From Thiogranum sp963752745 (GTDB lineage Bacteria; Pseudomonadota; Gammaproteobacteria; DSM-19610), in the NCBI GenBank assembly GCA_963752745.1, contig CAVWAK010000039.1, positions 11,840-75,839 of the forward strand: 64,000 bases of DNA, read 5' to 3'. Below are positions 15,740 through 25,322 of the stretch, one piece after another; position 1 is the first letter of the stretch; the number at the start of each line of letters is the position of its first letter. The notes under the pieces were generated by a model. It did no database searches. It had not been told where the DNA came from and was given only the letters and a program-made list of their open reading frames with translations. Both the position numbers and the translations under genes were made by a program.

Positions 15740-17545
15740 ATGCAACTCACTGTACCTAATCGCACGGCTCCGAAAAGCAATTCATTCGACAGCAAGCCTT
15801 CCAGCGTTAAAAGCTGGATAGACGATTTACCGATGGCAAATGTTGGCGAAACAACGCGTCTGCTGTTTGGAGTACTGACCGACCTGAACAAGCAGGACAT
15901 CCCTGCCAGCCAGCGCTTCAAGGCACTGGAAATGCTGCAAAAACCGATACTGCACGTCACCGGCCACATGAAAAAACACTACATCGGACAAGCCATGCCG
16001 CTGGCCGCCCAAAACCTTAAGATTGCACACCTGTCCAGGGAAATCAGCTATGCCCTGGCAACCGGTTACAAAGTACTGGTGATGGAACAGATTGCCGGCG
16101 TTGGACGCAAGGATAAAAAGCTCCTGGTTACATCCATGCATCGCGCCATCAAACAGCTCAGCACAGTGCTGTTGAAATCCTACCAGGTCTACGAAGCCTA
16201 CCCGGACTCGGTTTGGCTGGAGATTCATTCACTGTATCGCTATGCGGAAAGTAACCGCCTGCACAATACCAAGGTCATTGACGACACGACAAAGCGTGCC
16301 GCGTCCACAATTTCCGATGCCTACAAACAGATACTCATGCTGGCATTGGCTTGCCCATATCGGATGCGCCACACTGAAGTTGAAATTGTCTATACGGCAC
16401 TTGAAGACTGGGCCAGCATCTGTGAACTGAAGCCCCTATACAAGGCCGGTGGTGAAGTCATGTTCGCCACTAACTTTGATGCCGACCAGCCACCAAGCTA
16501 CCTGGTGTTACGTGATGCAAATGAGAATCGCAACACCTGCCGTATCCTGGGCACCAGCCGGCTCGCTGACCTCCTGCGCAAACGCCTGTCAGAGAAACGC
16601 GAAGGCGACACTAAAACAGGTAACCACCCACTCAGCGAGAACCTGCTCAGACGCCTGATGCTGGCCTGGGGAGTCATGCCCAAGCGGCGTTATTCACGGG
16701 TTAGAGACCACTCCCAGGTGATCGCGGCCATGGGCCTGAGCTCAATTCACTACTTTGTCAGTGGCGAAGTCGCCTTTAATGAAAACGCAGTCGGTGACGA
16801 CTGCTCAAACGAACTGGGAGTGAAACCAGGCCCTAAACCTGGCGAACCTGCCCACTTCGGTGCCCGCACCATTAGCGAGGATACCGGCAAGTTACCTGAT
16901 GTCTGGGAAATGGACTACCAGATCGAGGGACAGGAAGGGCCCTCGTCAACTGAAATGGCTGTAGCGCGAGCTGCGTCCGGCATGCAGATCGACGTCTCGC
17001 ATCAAACCAAGAACTGGAAAATGGTCAACGTCAGTGCCGGTGGCTACTGTCTGCTGTGGGACAACCCCGAGACTACTCGCGCCCAGGTCGGCGAACTGCT
17101 GGGTATTCGCGAACAAAGCGACCCGGATACCTTCCACTGGCGTCTTGGCGTGATCCGCTGGCTGAAATCTGTCGAAAAACGTGGCCTGGAGCTTGGCGTG
17201 CAGATGCTGTCGCCAGGTGCAGTAGGTGTTGCTGCGCGCATGGATCTCAAAACACGCAGCAAGACTGAAGACTTCACGCGTGGCCTGTTACTGCCGGAAA
17301 TTACGTCGATTCAGCAGCGCGCTACCCTGCTGTTACCATCCCCCCCGTTCAAACCTAATGACACCGCCATCGTCAACTGTCATGGCAAAGACGTTCGTGT
17401 CCGGCTGACAAAACTGGTGGAAAATACCGGCAGCTTTGCGCAGTTCCAGTTTGAGTCAATGGGTGAAATTGAAACTCAAAAATCGCGCAAGAAAAACAAA
17501 AACCCCTTATCAAAGGACTTTGACGATGTTTGGGAACTGATCTAG
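15740..17545 (+). CDS. fimW: FimW-like c-di-GMP-linked surface attachment protein
   Basis: 601-aa protein without signal peptide. Layout: an N-terminal helical region (about 1-330) and a C-terminal part with a PilZ-like beta-barrel ending (about 500-570). It resembles the protein encoded beside fimX in Pseudomonas aeruginosa (FimW), a c-di-GMP effector acting with type IV pili; the gene neighbourhood supports this more than any catalytic motif. The ribosome site at the ATG is weak. Its stop codon shares the tetranucleotide CTAG with the stop of the opposite acetyltransferase gene. Confidence 0.72.
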   Translation: MQLTVPNRTAPKSNSFDSKPSSVKSWIDDLPMANVGETTRLLFGVLTDLNKQDIPASQRFKALEMLQKPILHVTGHMKKHYIGQAMPLAAQNLKIAHLSREISYALATGYKVLVMEQIAGVGRKDKKLLVTSMHRAIKQLSTVLLKSYQVYEAYPDSVWLEIHSLYRYAESNRLHNTKVIDDTTKRAASTISDAYKQILMLALACPYRMRHTEVEIVYTALEDWASICELKPLYKAGGEVMFATNFDADQPPSYLVLRDANENRNTCRILGTSRLADLLRKRLSEKREGDTKTGNHPLSENLLRRLMLAWGVMPKRRYSRVRDHSQVIAAMGLSSIHYFVSGEVAFNENAVGDDCSNELGVKPGPKPGEPAHFGARTISEDTGKLPDVWEMDYQIEGQEGPSSTEMAVARAASGMQIDVSHQTKNWKMVNVSAGGYCLLWDNPETTRAQVGELLGIREQSDPDTFHWRLGVIRWLKSVEKRGLELGVQMLSPGAVGVAARMDLKTRSKTEDFTRGLLLPEITSIQQRATLLLPSPPFKPNDTAIVNCHGKDVRVRLTKLVENTGSFAQFQFESMGEIETQKSRKKNKNPLSKDFDDVWELI

Positions 17546-18063
17546 AACAGGTCTCTGAAAATATCCGGATACTGGACTTCACCGCCTGGCGCCAGTGAGC
17601 CGTCAACCAGTTCCATGGCCGTCAAGGCGTCGCCCGGGATACTCAGATTACAACTGATACCCCAGTCGGCCGCCGGCTTGAAACCGAAGCGCTCGTAATA
17701 CTCCGGATGGCCGGCAACAATAATAGCGGTGTAGCAGAGTGGTTTGGCGCGTGCCACCGCAGCATCAATTAACTCAGAACCGATGCCACGATGTGACTGG
17801 GAAGGCACCACCGACATGGGGCCAAGCGCCAGAATTTCGGTTTCGCCCTCACTGGACTTGAGCTTGACCTTCGACAGCACAACGTGGCCGACAATGCGCC
17901 CATTAAGCTCTGCCACCAGCGACAGGTCCGGAATAAACACCGGTGATTTACGCAAATTCCCGACCAGCTGCGCCTCGGCTTCGCCCTGGAAGGCGCTTAA
18001 ATTAACCACATCGATAGCATTGAAATCGTCAGCGACTTCGGCGCGAACTTTGATCGGCTGCAT
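17542..18063 (-). CDS. GNAT-family N-acetyltransferase
   Basis: 173 aa from the ATG at 18063 (MQPIKVRAEVADDFNAIDVV); the frame stays open upstream but that part looks non-coding. Acetyl-CoA binding motif A is visible as LGPMSVVPSQSHRGIGSELID. The sequence, including AGHPEYYERFGF, matches the YhbS-like group of GNAT enzymes. Substrate unknown. It lies antisense between fimW and fimX, converging on fimW with overlapping stop codons and divergent from fimX. Confidence 0.85.
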   Translation of the reverse strand: MQPIKVRAEVADDFNAIDVVNLSAFQGEAEAQLVGNLRKSPVFIPDLSLVAELNGRIVGHVVLSKVKLKSSEGETEILALGPMSVVPSQSHRGIGSELIDAAVARAKPLCYTAIIVAGHPEYYERFGFKPAADWGISCNLSIPGDALTAMELVDGSLAPGGEVQYPDIFRDLF

Positions 18064-18240
18064 GGGCTTCCCCGGTTGTCTGTGTTGCCTGATTAATGCG
18101 CGCCATGCTAGCAAGAAATTCGAGCAGGGAACAGCAGTTAGATCATTTGTCCAGCTTCGCCTGCAAACCCGGTCAAAGGTAAAGGTTCTGTCCCTGGTTG
18201 CCGAAACAATGAGAGCGCACTGCCGGCTTGCACCCGGCGG

Positions 18241-20358
18241 ATGGAAACAACTCTGGAGATTACAAAGCACATGGAACAGGAACACACGCTGCGCCTGCTC
18301 GTTATCGAAGAATCCCGTAATGATGCAGAAGCCCTGGCAAATGTACTGCGCAACGCCGGCCAGGCTTCCCGACTGAGCTACGCCGAAAACCTGGAAGACT
18401 TGCAGGCATCGCTGGATAAACAGCGACCCGACCTGCTGCTCTGCGCCATGTGCCTGGAAAGTATTTCACTGCAGGATGTAGTCCAGGAACTGGCGAAACA
18501 CGAATTCGACATACCGCTGATTGCGATCGGCGAGTCAGGCGACGAAGCCGATATCATCGAAGCCATGCGTCTGGGTGCCAACGACCTGTGCTCCTATGAT
18601 CAGCCCGAACATCTGCAACTGGTCGTCAAGCGGGAGCTGTCTCAGCTTAAAACCAGCCACAGCGCGCAAAACTATGAAATAAGGTTCCGCGAGAGCGAAA
18701 AACGCGCCCGGATGCTCATGGAAAGCTCACGCGATGCGATTGCCTATGTGCACGAAGGCATGCATATATTTGCCAACGGTTCCTACCTGGAGATGTTTGG
18801 CTTCGATGATCTGGACGAAATAGAGGGCACTCCCATACTCGATATGGTTGCGCCGGAAGATCATGCAGAATTCAAGGAATTTCTGCGTAACCTTGGCAAG
18901 AGTGACCAGGAAGATGTGACGCTGGAAACCCATGGCATGCTGCCGGACGGCAAGACCTTCGATGCCATCATGGAGTTTAATGCCGCCAGCATCGATGGCG
19001 AGCCCTGTACCCAGATAATCATTCGCAGTCAGGCCGCCAATAACAAGGAGCTCGAACAGAAACTTAAATTCCTCAGCAAACAGGATGTGCTTACCGGCCT
19101 TTTCAACCGCCAGTACTTTATCGAAGAACTGGAACTGGCTGTAACCAATGCCGTATCCGGCACCGAAGACGCTGCTATCGTTTACATGCTGATGGACAAT
19201 TTCAAGGATATCAAGGATAACATCGGCCTCGGCGTTGCAGACATGGTTATCAGTGATATTGCCGACCTGTTGCGCGAGAACACAGAACCTGACGATGTAG
19301 TTGCCCGGTTTGGTGATCACTCCTTTACGATCCTGCGCAAGGGCTGCGATGCAACCTCTATTCAGGCACTTGGCGATAAGCTACGTCAAGCTGTCGAAGA
19401 CCACATTGCCGATGTCGAAGAGCAGTCTGTAACCACAACCTGCAGTATCGGCATGAGTATTATTGCCGAAAGCACGCCAACAGCGCACGAAGTCATCTCA
19501 CGCGCCGACCTGGCCTGTGAAGTTGCGCGCTCTTCCGGCGGTAACCAGTGTCACGTTCACAACCCGGTAGTTGACGAAAAAATCGGCAAAGAACGTGATC
19601 AGCAGATGCACTCTCTTATCAAGGAGTCACTCGAGAAAGAGCAGCTGGTATTACTGTACCAGCCGATCGCCAGTCTGCAGGGTGACCCGAGCGAGAAATA
19701 CGAAGTCCTGCTGCGCATGCTCAATGAGGAAAACGAATACATTCTACCCAGCCAGTTCCTGCCGATTGCAGAACAAACCGGCCAGATGGCGGAGATCGAC
19801 CGCTGGGTGGTCAAACGCGCCATCGATACACTGGCCGAACATCGCGCAAAAGGTGTCGACACCCAGTTTTTCATAAAAATTTCCGGCCCCGCACTACAGG
19901 ATGCAGATCTGATCGCATACATCCAGACATGCATAAAAGCGGCGCGACTTCCTGGCGACGCATTGATATTTGAAATCGCTGAAAAAACCGCTTCGCAGCA
20001 ACTTAAACACGCCAAGACCTTCGTCAAGACATTGCAGGAACTACACTGTAAAACTGCGCTGGAGCACTTTGGTGCCGGGCCCAACTCGTTCCAGCTATTG
20101 AAACATCTGCCGGTCGATTACCTGAAAATAGATGGTTCGTTCATCCATAATCTGGCCAGCGACAATGACAACCAGGCTATGGTCAAGTCAATCCTCGACA
20201 CGGCCAACTCGATGAACAAACAGTGCATTGCAGAATATGTGCAAGACGCACACAGCCTCGCCGTACTTTGGCAAAGCGGCATTCACTATATCCAGGGCAA
20301 CTTCCTGCAGGAACCCAGCGAAGCCCTCGATTATGATTTCTCGGGCGAGCTTGCCTAG
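18241..20358 (+). CDS. fimX: FimX-like degenerate GGDEF/EAL c-di-GMP receptor
   Basis: 705 aa with REC (about 14-125), PAS (about 145-255), GGDEF-like (about 270-430) and EAL-like (about 450-700) domains. All look catalytically dead or receptor-like: the REC acceptor position reads LLLCAMCL rather than an Asp, GGDEF is replaced by FGDHSF, EAL by EVLLR, and the DDFG motif by EHFGAG. This is the FimX pattern, a c-di-GMP receptor controlling type IV pilus assembly and twitching. ATG 18271 (residue 11) is a possible alternative start. Confidence 0.9.
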   Translation: METTLEITKHMEQEHTLRLLVIEESRNDAEALANVLRNAGQASRLSYAENLEDLQASLDKQRPDLLLCAMCLESISLQDVVQELAKHEFDIPLIAIGESGDEADIIEAMRLGANDLCSYDQPEHLQLVVKRELSQLKTSHSAQNYEIRFRESEKRARMLMESSRDAIAYVHEGMHIFANGSYLEMFGFDDLDEIEGTPILDMVAPEDHAEFKEFLRNLGKSDQEDVTLETHGMLPDGKTFDAIMEFNAASIDGEPCTQIIIRSQAANNKELEQKLKFLSKQDVLTGLFNRQYFIEELELAVTNAVSGTEDAAIVYMLMDNFKDIKDNIGLGVADMVISDIADLLRENTEPDDVVARFGDHSFTILRKGCDATSIQALGDKLRQAVEDHIADVEEQSVTTTCSIGMSIIAESTPTAHEVISRADLACEVARSSGGNQCHVHNPVVDEKIGKERDQQMHSLIKESLEKEQLVLLYQPIASLQGDPSEKYEVLLRMLNEENEYILPSQFLPIAEQTGQMAEIDRWVVKRAIDTLAEHRAKGVDTQFFIKISGPALQDADLIAYIQTCIKAARLPGDALIFEIAEKTASQQLKHAKTFVKTLQELHCKTALEHFGAGPNSFQLLKHLPVDYLKIDGSFIHNLASDNDNQAMVKSILDTANSMNKQCIAEYVQDAHSLAVLWQSGIHYIQGNFLQEPSEALDYDFSGELA

Positions 20359-20377
20359 GAGTCTGCCAGACTCCTAG
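20355..20377. terminator. Hairpin holding both stop codons of convergent fimX and DUF1015 gene
   Basis: CTAGGAGTCT - GCC - AGACTCCTAG, a perfect 10-bp inverted repeat with a 3-nt loop. The TAG of fimX (20356-20358) lies in the left arm and the TAG of the opposite gene (20376-20374) in the right arm. There is no T-tract on either side, so it is an atypical bidirectional terminator or an mRNA-end stabiliser. Confidence 0.6.
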
Positions 20378-21597
20378 TCGAGAACGTGTGAAATCAGGCC
20401 GTCAGCCAGCTTGGGTTCAAACCAGGTTGATTTCGGCGGCATGACCTCATTGGCATCCGCTACCGCCATCAACTGCTCCATACTGGTAGGGAACATGGAA
20501 AAGGCTACTGCCATTTCACCGCTATCAACACGTTTTTCCAGTTCGCCAAGCCCCCGAATGCCGCCAACAAAATCAATGCGCGGATCGGTGCGCGGATCGC
20601 TGATCCCCAGCAATGGTTCCAGGAGATTATCCGCAAGCAGACTGACATCAAGGCGCGCAACCGGGTCTTCCGGCACCAGTTGCGGTTTTATAGTCAAACG
20701 ACACCACTGACCCTGTGCATACATACCGAACTCTCCCGGTTGCGAGGGAGAAACCGCAACCGCTTCAGGTCTTACCTCAAAAGCAACTTTTAGCTTCTCC
20801 AGCAGTTCATCTGCGGTCATCCCGTGCAGATCCTTCACGACACGGTTGTAATCGAGAATTTTCATCTGCTTGTGCGGAAAGATAACAGACAGAAAATAAC
20901 TGCTCATCGCATCCGGGCCACGATCTGCGCTCGCCGCCACACGCGAACCGGCCGCAGAGCGATGATGCCCATCAGCAATGTAAATCGCTTCCATGGCGTC
21001 GAAGCCTGCAGTCAGTTTGTTGATCACTGCCGGGTCGTCGACCACCCAGAATGTGTGCCCGATACCGTCATCGGCAGTCAGATCATATTCAGGTGGAGCC
21101 GAAGTCACTGAGGCGATCAACTGGTCGATGTCATCCTGCGATTTATAGGCCAGCAATACCGGGCCGGTCTGTGCATTCAGCGCCTCAATCTGCCGGACCC
21201 GATCATCCTCTTTGGCTGGCCGGGTAAATTCATGTTTGCGAATACGATTGACGTCATATTCGGCTGCCGACGCTGCAGCCACCAGCCCGATCTGCTCATG
21301 GTCACCCATGGTCAGCCGGTAGACGTAGTAACAGGGTTTATCATCTCGCTTCAAGACACCTCCATCGATCATCTTCTGGAGGTTCTCCGCGGCCTTGGCG
21401 TATACCGACATATCGTACGGATCAGTATCTTCGGGCAGATCGATCTCAGCCTTGGATATATGCAGGAAGCTAAACGGCCGGCCGTCAGCGCGCTGGCGGG
21501 CCTCGGCGCTATTCAGTACATCGTAAGGCGGCGCGACGACGTCGTCGGCACGCTCGGGTACCGGTCTTAAACCGGCAAACGGGCGAATCAGAGGCAT
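20374..21597 (-). CDS. DUF1015 family protein
   Basis: 407 aa, whole-length match in style to DUF1015 (COG4198): N-terminal MPLIRPFAGLRPVPERADDV, VAPPYDVLNSAEAR, the invariant IYIADGHHRSAA, and a C-terminal FVGGIRGLGELEKRV. The family occurs in bacteria and archaea and is sometimes linked to serine/amino-acid metabolism, but its biochemical function is not settled. Cytosolic, no signal peptide. It stands alone on the minus strand, convergent with fimX. Confidence 0.88.
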   Translation of the reverse strand: MPLIRPFAGLRPVPERADDVVAPPYDVLNSAEARQRADGRPFSFLHISKAEIDLPEDTDPYDMSVYAKAAENLQKMIDGGVLKRDDKPCYYVYRLTMGDHEQIGLVAAASAAEYDVNRIRKHEFTRPAKEDDRVRQIEALNAQTGPVLLAYKSQDDIDQLIASVTSAPPEYDLTADDGIGHTFWVVDDPAVINKLTAGFDAMEAIYIADGHHRSAAGSRVAASADRGPDAMSSYFLSVIFPHKQMKILDYNRVVKDLHGMTADELLEKLKVAFEVRPEAVAVSPSQPGEFGMYAQGQWCRLTIKPQLVPEDPVARLDVSLLADNLLEPLLGISDPRTDPRIDFVGGIRGLGELEKRVDSGEMAVAFSMFPTSMEQLMAVADANEVMPPKSTWFEPKLADGLISHVLD

Positions 21598-21705
21598 TAT
21601 TCAGATCCTGGCCAAATCTCGGGAGGCGGTATTCTACCCGCCAGCGAAGAACTGCGCACGGGCTATACTGAAATGGTAGTTATCCACTGGCAGGAGGGTG
21701 CCGCC

Positions 21706-22029
21706 ATGATGGAAATGCTGCTGGATACGGAAATTGACGAATACGGCCTCCTCAGGAATCCAGCCGACTGGAGCCCCGAGCTGGCCCAGGAACTGGCCCG
21801 GCGTGCCGGACTCGGCCCTCTAACAGAGAGTCACTGGGCATTTCTCATGTCACTACGCGAGTATTACCAGAAGTTTCATGCTCCACCGCCACCACACAAG
21901 GTCTGCCATGACCTGCATATGTCACACAGTTGCAGCCACGAACTGTTTGGTCACTGCCTGTCTGCCTGGCGTATTGCGGGATTACCTGACCCTGGTGAAG
22001 AAGCGAAATCGTATTTAGCCGCGGACTAG
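21706..22029 (+). CDS. DsrC/TusE-family sulfur-relay-like protein without the terminal cysteine
   Basis: 107 aa from ATG 21706, chosen because AGGAGG lies 8 nt upstream (an ATG at 21673 lacks a site). It follows the TusE/DsrC pattern: DEYGLLRNPADWSPELAQELARR, a central WAFLMSLREYYQKF helix and RIAGLPDPG near the end. In DsrC and TusE that last segment leads to the persulfide-carrying penultimate Cys, but here it continues to EEAKSYLAAD with no Cys. Three other cysteines (67, 76, 84) lie in a His-rich middle section. Function unknown, possibly regulatory. Confidence 0.7.
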   Translation: MMEMLLDTEIDEYGLLRNPADWSPELAQELARRAGLGPLTESHWAFLMSLREYYQKFHAPPPPHKVCHDLHMSHSCSHELFGHCLSAWRIAGLPDPGEEAKSYLAAD

Positions 22030-22048
22030 TCATGGTTCGACATGCTTT

Positions 22049-22936
22049 TTAGCCGCGTGAGTTTTGCAGCGCAGCGATACGTTCTTCCAACGGTGGGTGA
22101 GACATGAACAGGCGCTTAATGCCGTCCGCTTTGCGCTCGGATATCCCGAAAGCCGCAAGCTGATCCGGCAAGCTCGCCTGACCACTGGCCATCTGCAGAC
22201 GCTGTAATGCCGCGATCATCTTCTGTCGCCCCGCCAGATTCGCCCCGCCTTCATCTGCGCGGTACTCACGATGGCGCGAAAACCACATCACAATGGCGCT
22301 GGCCAGGATTCCCAAAACCACCTGGGCAATAATCGAAGTTATCCAGAACGCCGGCCCATGGCCGCGCTCGACTTTGAAAATAACGCGGTCCACGACATGG
22401 CCAATAACCCGCGAGAAAAATATTACGAACGTATTCACTACACCCTGTATCAGGGTCAACGTGACCATATCCCCGTTGGCGACATGGCTGACTTCATGAC
22501 CCAGAACGGCCTCGACCTCGTCTCGCTTCATGTTACTTAACAGGCCGCTACTCACCGCCACCAGCGCGTTGTTACGGCTCATCCCTGTGGCAAAAGCATT
22601 GGGAGCCGACGAATCAAAGATAGCCACCTCCGGCATGCCGATACCGGCTGCCTGCGCCTGGTTGGAAACAACATTCACCAACCAGGCTTCAGTTTCATTT
22701 CCCGGCTGATCAATCACTTGTGCGCCAGTCATGCGTTTCGCAGACCACTTGGAAATGGCCAGTGAAATAAAAGCACCGCCCATACCAAACACCGCTGAAA
22801 AAATCAGTAGCGAACGCAAATCCAGATTAACGCCCTGCTCATCCAGGATGCGATCCACCCCCAGAAGGCTGAGAGTGATACTCAGCACTACCAGAATGGC
22901 AATATTGGTCGCGAGAAATAAAAATACACGCTTCAT
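22049..22936 (-). CDS. htpX: Membrane zinc protease HtpX
   Basis: 295 aa, M48 family. Two N-terminal membrane helices, the zinc motif HEVSH (147-151) in VLGHEVSHVANGDM, a further hydrophobic pair (about 160-215) and the third zinc ligand in EYRADEGGA. It degrades misfolded inner-membrane proteins and is a heat-shock gene in E. coli. A strong sigma-32-type promoter directly upstream (22974-23002) agrees with this. Confidence 0.96.
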   Translation of the reverse strand: MKRVFLFLATNIAILVVLSITLSLLGVDRILDEQGVNLDLRSLLIFSAVFGMGGAFISLAISKWSAKRMTGAQVIDQPGNETEAWLVNVVSNQAQAAGIGMPEVAIFDSSAPNAFATGMSRNNALVAVSSGLLSNMKRDEVEAVLGHEVSHVANGDMVTLTLIQGVVNTFVIFFSRVIGHVVDRVIFKVERGHGPAFWITSIIAQVVLGILASAIVMWFSRHREYRADEGGANLAGRQKMIAALQRLQMASGQASLPDQLAAFGISERKADGIKRLFMSHPPLEERIAALQNSRG

Positions 22937-22973
22937 ATGCTAACCAGCTCCTGTATTAAGCATCACCACTGTT

Positions 22974-23002
22974 ATATGGCGCCCGGCAGGTTCGCTTTCA
23001 AG
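22974..23002 (-). promoter_or_regulatory. Sigma-32 (heat-shock) promoter of htpX
   Basis: Minus strand: CTTGAAA (23002-22996), 15-nt spacer, GCCATAT (22980-22974). The consensus is CTTGAAA-N(13-17)-CCCATnT, so there is one mismatch. It ends 37 nt before the htpX start codon and begins 2 nt after the parC stop. Confidence 0.82.
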
Positions 23003-23004
23003 AC

Positions 23005-25248
23005 CTATTCGGAGTTTACGCTATCAACACGCTGCAGACCGCGCGGCAACTTCTTGCCCTTGCGACCACGGTCACCAATATAGGTTTCCAGATCAGATGC
23101 CTTCAATGTCAAATGCCGCTTGCCGGCATGAAGCACGAGGCAACCAGCCTTGGGTACACTGGCCACTGCCACCATGAATTCCTCCCGGCTGGCAAGCTTC
23201 TTGGGATTCACAGCCTGTATCTTGATGCCTTTGCCACGGTTCAGTCGCGGCACTTCTGCAGTGGGTATCACCAACATCTGGCCCTGTAGATTTACTGCAG
23301 CGAGCTGATCGGTTTCCGGATCGGTTACCGCGGCAGGCGGTAACACCTCGGCATTTTTGGGTACTGACAAGAGAGACTTGCCGGCCTTGGTGCGTGCCGC
23401 CATATCGCCCAATCTTGCGACAAAACCGTAGCCGGCATCGCTCGCCAGCAGATACAAACTATCCGGGTCTCCCGCCATGACGCCAACAAATCGCGCGCCG
23501 TCCGGCGGATTGAAACGCCCGGTCAAAGGCTCACCCTGCCCTCGCGCTGACGGCAGACTGTGTGCAGCCAGAGTGTAGGCACGCCCGGTGGAATCCAGAA
23601 ACACCACCTGCTGATTGGTGCGTCCCAGCGCTGCTGCACGGAAGCTGTCTCCCGCTTTGTAGCTCAGGCTGATGGGATCAATATCGTGGCCCTTGGCAGC
23701 ACGCACCCAGCCTTTTTCAGAGAGCACAATGGTCACTGGCTCACTGGGTATCAGCGCAGTTTCATCGAGTGCCTGTGCGGCCTCGCGTTCTATCAACAGG
23801 GAACGCCGCTCGTCGCCGTATGTTTCTGTATCAGCGTTAATTTCTTTTTTCACCAGCGTTTTCAAACGCTGCTTGGAGGACAATATTTTCTGCAGCGAAT
23901 CGCGTTCCTGGCTGAGCTCGTCCTGCTCACCACGAATTTTCATCTCCTCGAGTTTAGCCAGGTGACGAAGCTTCAGGTCAAGGATGGCATCAGCCTGCAG
24001 TTCACTGATTTTGAAACGCTTCATAAGCACCGGACGCGGCTCATCCTCACGGCGGATTATCGCGATGACTTCATCGATATTCAGATAAGCGATCATCAGC
24101 CCGTCGAGGATATGCAGGCGATCCAGTACCTTGTCCAGCCGGTACTGCAGACGCCGCGTCACCGTGACTATACGGAATTCAAGCCACTCCCTGAGAAGAC
24201 TGCGCAGATCCTTGACTGCGGGCCGTCCGTCGAGGCCGATCATGTTCATGTTTACGCGATAACTGCGTTCCAGATCGGTCGTCGCAAACAGGTGCGACAT
24301 CAGCACTTCGGCTTCGATACGGTTGGAACGCGGCACAATTACCAGTCGCGTGGGGTTTTCGTGGTCAGATTCATCGCGTAAATCAGCCACCATAGGCAGC
24401 TTCTTGGCGGCCATCTGACCAGCGATCTGTTCCAGAATCTTGTTACCGGAGACCTGATAAGGTAACTCGGTCACAACAATATCGCCGCCTTCCTGCTCAA
24501 AGCACGCACGAATACGCACGCTGCCATTCCCTGACCGATATGCCGCCATCAAATCAGCGCGCGGCGTAATTATTTCGCCCCCGGTAGGATAATCCGGTCC
24601 CTGGACATACTCACACAAGTCCTCCACAGTCGCCTTGGGGTTTTCCAGCAGATGTACAGCTGCTACTGAAACTTCTTTGAGGTTGTGCGGTGGAATATCG
24701 GTAGCCATACCGACCGCAATACCGGTAGCCCCGTTCAAAAGCACCGCGGGCAGCCGCGCCGGTAACAGTGTCGGTTCCTTCAAGGTACCGTCGAAGTTGG
24801 GCGCCCAGTCGACCGTGCCCTCGCCCAGCTCGGACAGCAAGACCTCTGCAAATGGTGTCAGTCGCGCCTCCGTGTAGCGCATCGCCGCAAATGACTTGGG
24901 GTCATCGGGCGAACCCCAGTTACCCTGACCGTCTACCAGCGGGTAACGGAATGAAAACCCCTGCGCCATGTGCACCATGGCCTCGTAACAGGCCGAATCA
25001 CCGTGCGGATGAAACTTACCCAGCACATCACCTACGGTGCGCGCGGATTTCTTGAACTTGGCCCGTGCCGACAAACCCAGCTCTGACATGGCATAAATGA
25101 TACGTCGTTGCACCGGTTTCAGGCCGTCACCGATATGCGGTAGTGCGCGATCAAGGATCACGTACATGGAATAATCCAGGTACGCTTTCTCGGTAAACGT
25201 ATGCAGGGGAAGTGTTTCTATCGTATCCAGCGTTGTGTCGGTCGCCAT
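23005..25248 (-). CDS. parC: DNA topoisomerase IV subunit A
   Basis: 747 aa, the type IIA cleavage-reunion subunit that decatenates daughter chromosomes. Active-site Tyr125 lies in AAMRYTEARL. The quinolone-resistance region reads HPHGDSACYEA with Ser85 and Glu89, the susceptible-type residues. The C-terminal part is a beta-pinwheel with few blades, typical of ParC rather than GyrA. The parE gene is on the same strand but separated from it by a large PilZ gene. Confidence 0.96.
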   Translation of the reverse strand: MATDTTLDTIETLPLHTFTEKAYLDYSMYVILDRALPHIGDGLKPVQRRIIYAMSELGLSARAKFKKSARTVGDVLGKFHPHGDSACYEAMVHMAQGFSFRYPLVDGQGNWGSPDDPKSFAAMRYTEARLTPFAEVLLSELGEGTVDWAPNFDGTLKEPTLLPARLPAVLLNGATGIAVGMATDIPPHNLKEVSVAAVHLLENPKATVEDLCEYVQGPDYPTGGEIITPRADLMAAYRSGNGSVRIRACFEQEGGDIVVTELPYQVSGNKILEQIAGQMAAKKLPMVADLRDESDHENPTRLVIVPRSNRIEAEVLMSHLFATTDLERSYRVNMNMIGLDGRPAVKDLRSLLREWLEFRIVTVTRRLQYRLDKVLDRLHILDGLMIAYLNIDEVIAIIRREDEPRPVLMKRFKISELQADAILDLKLRHLAKLEEMKIRGEQDELSQERDSLQKILSSKQRLKTLVKKEINADTETYGDERRSLLIEREAAQALDETALIPSEPVTIVLSEKGWVRAAKGHDIDPISLSYKAGDSFRAAALGRTNQQVVFLDSTGRAYTLAAHSLPSARGQGEPLTGRFNPPDGARFVGVMAGDPDSLYLLASDAGYGFVARLGDMAARTKAGKSLLSVPKNAEVLPPAAVTDPETDQLAAVNLQGQMLVIPTAEVPRLNRGKGIKIQAVNPKKLASREEFMVAVASVPKAGCLVLHAGKRHLTLKASDLETYIGDRGRKGKKLPRGLQRVDSVNSE

Positions 25249-25322
25249 ACCCGTCCCGTTATCAGATTCGAACGGGGATCATTCTAACTGGAAACGGGCG
25301 TCGTATGACACCGGTCAATTTA

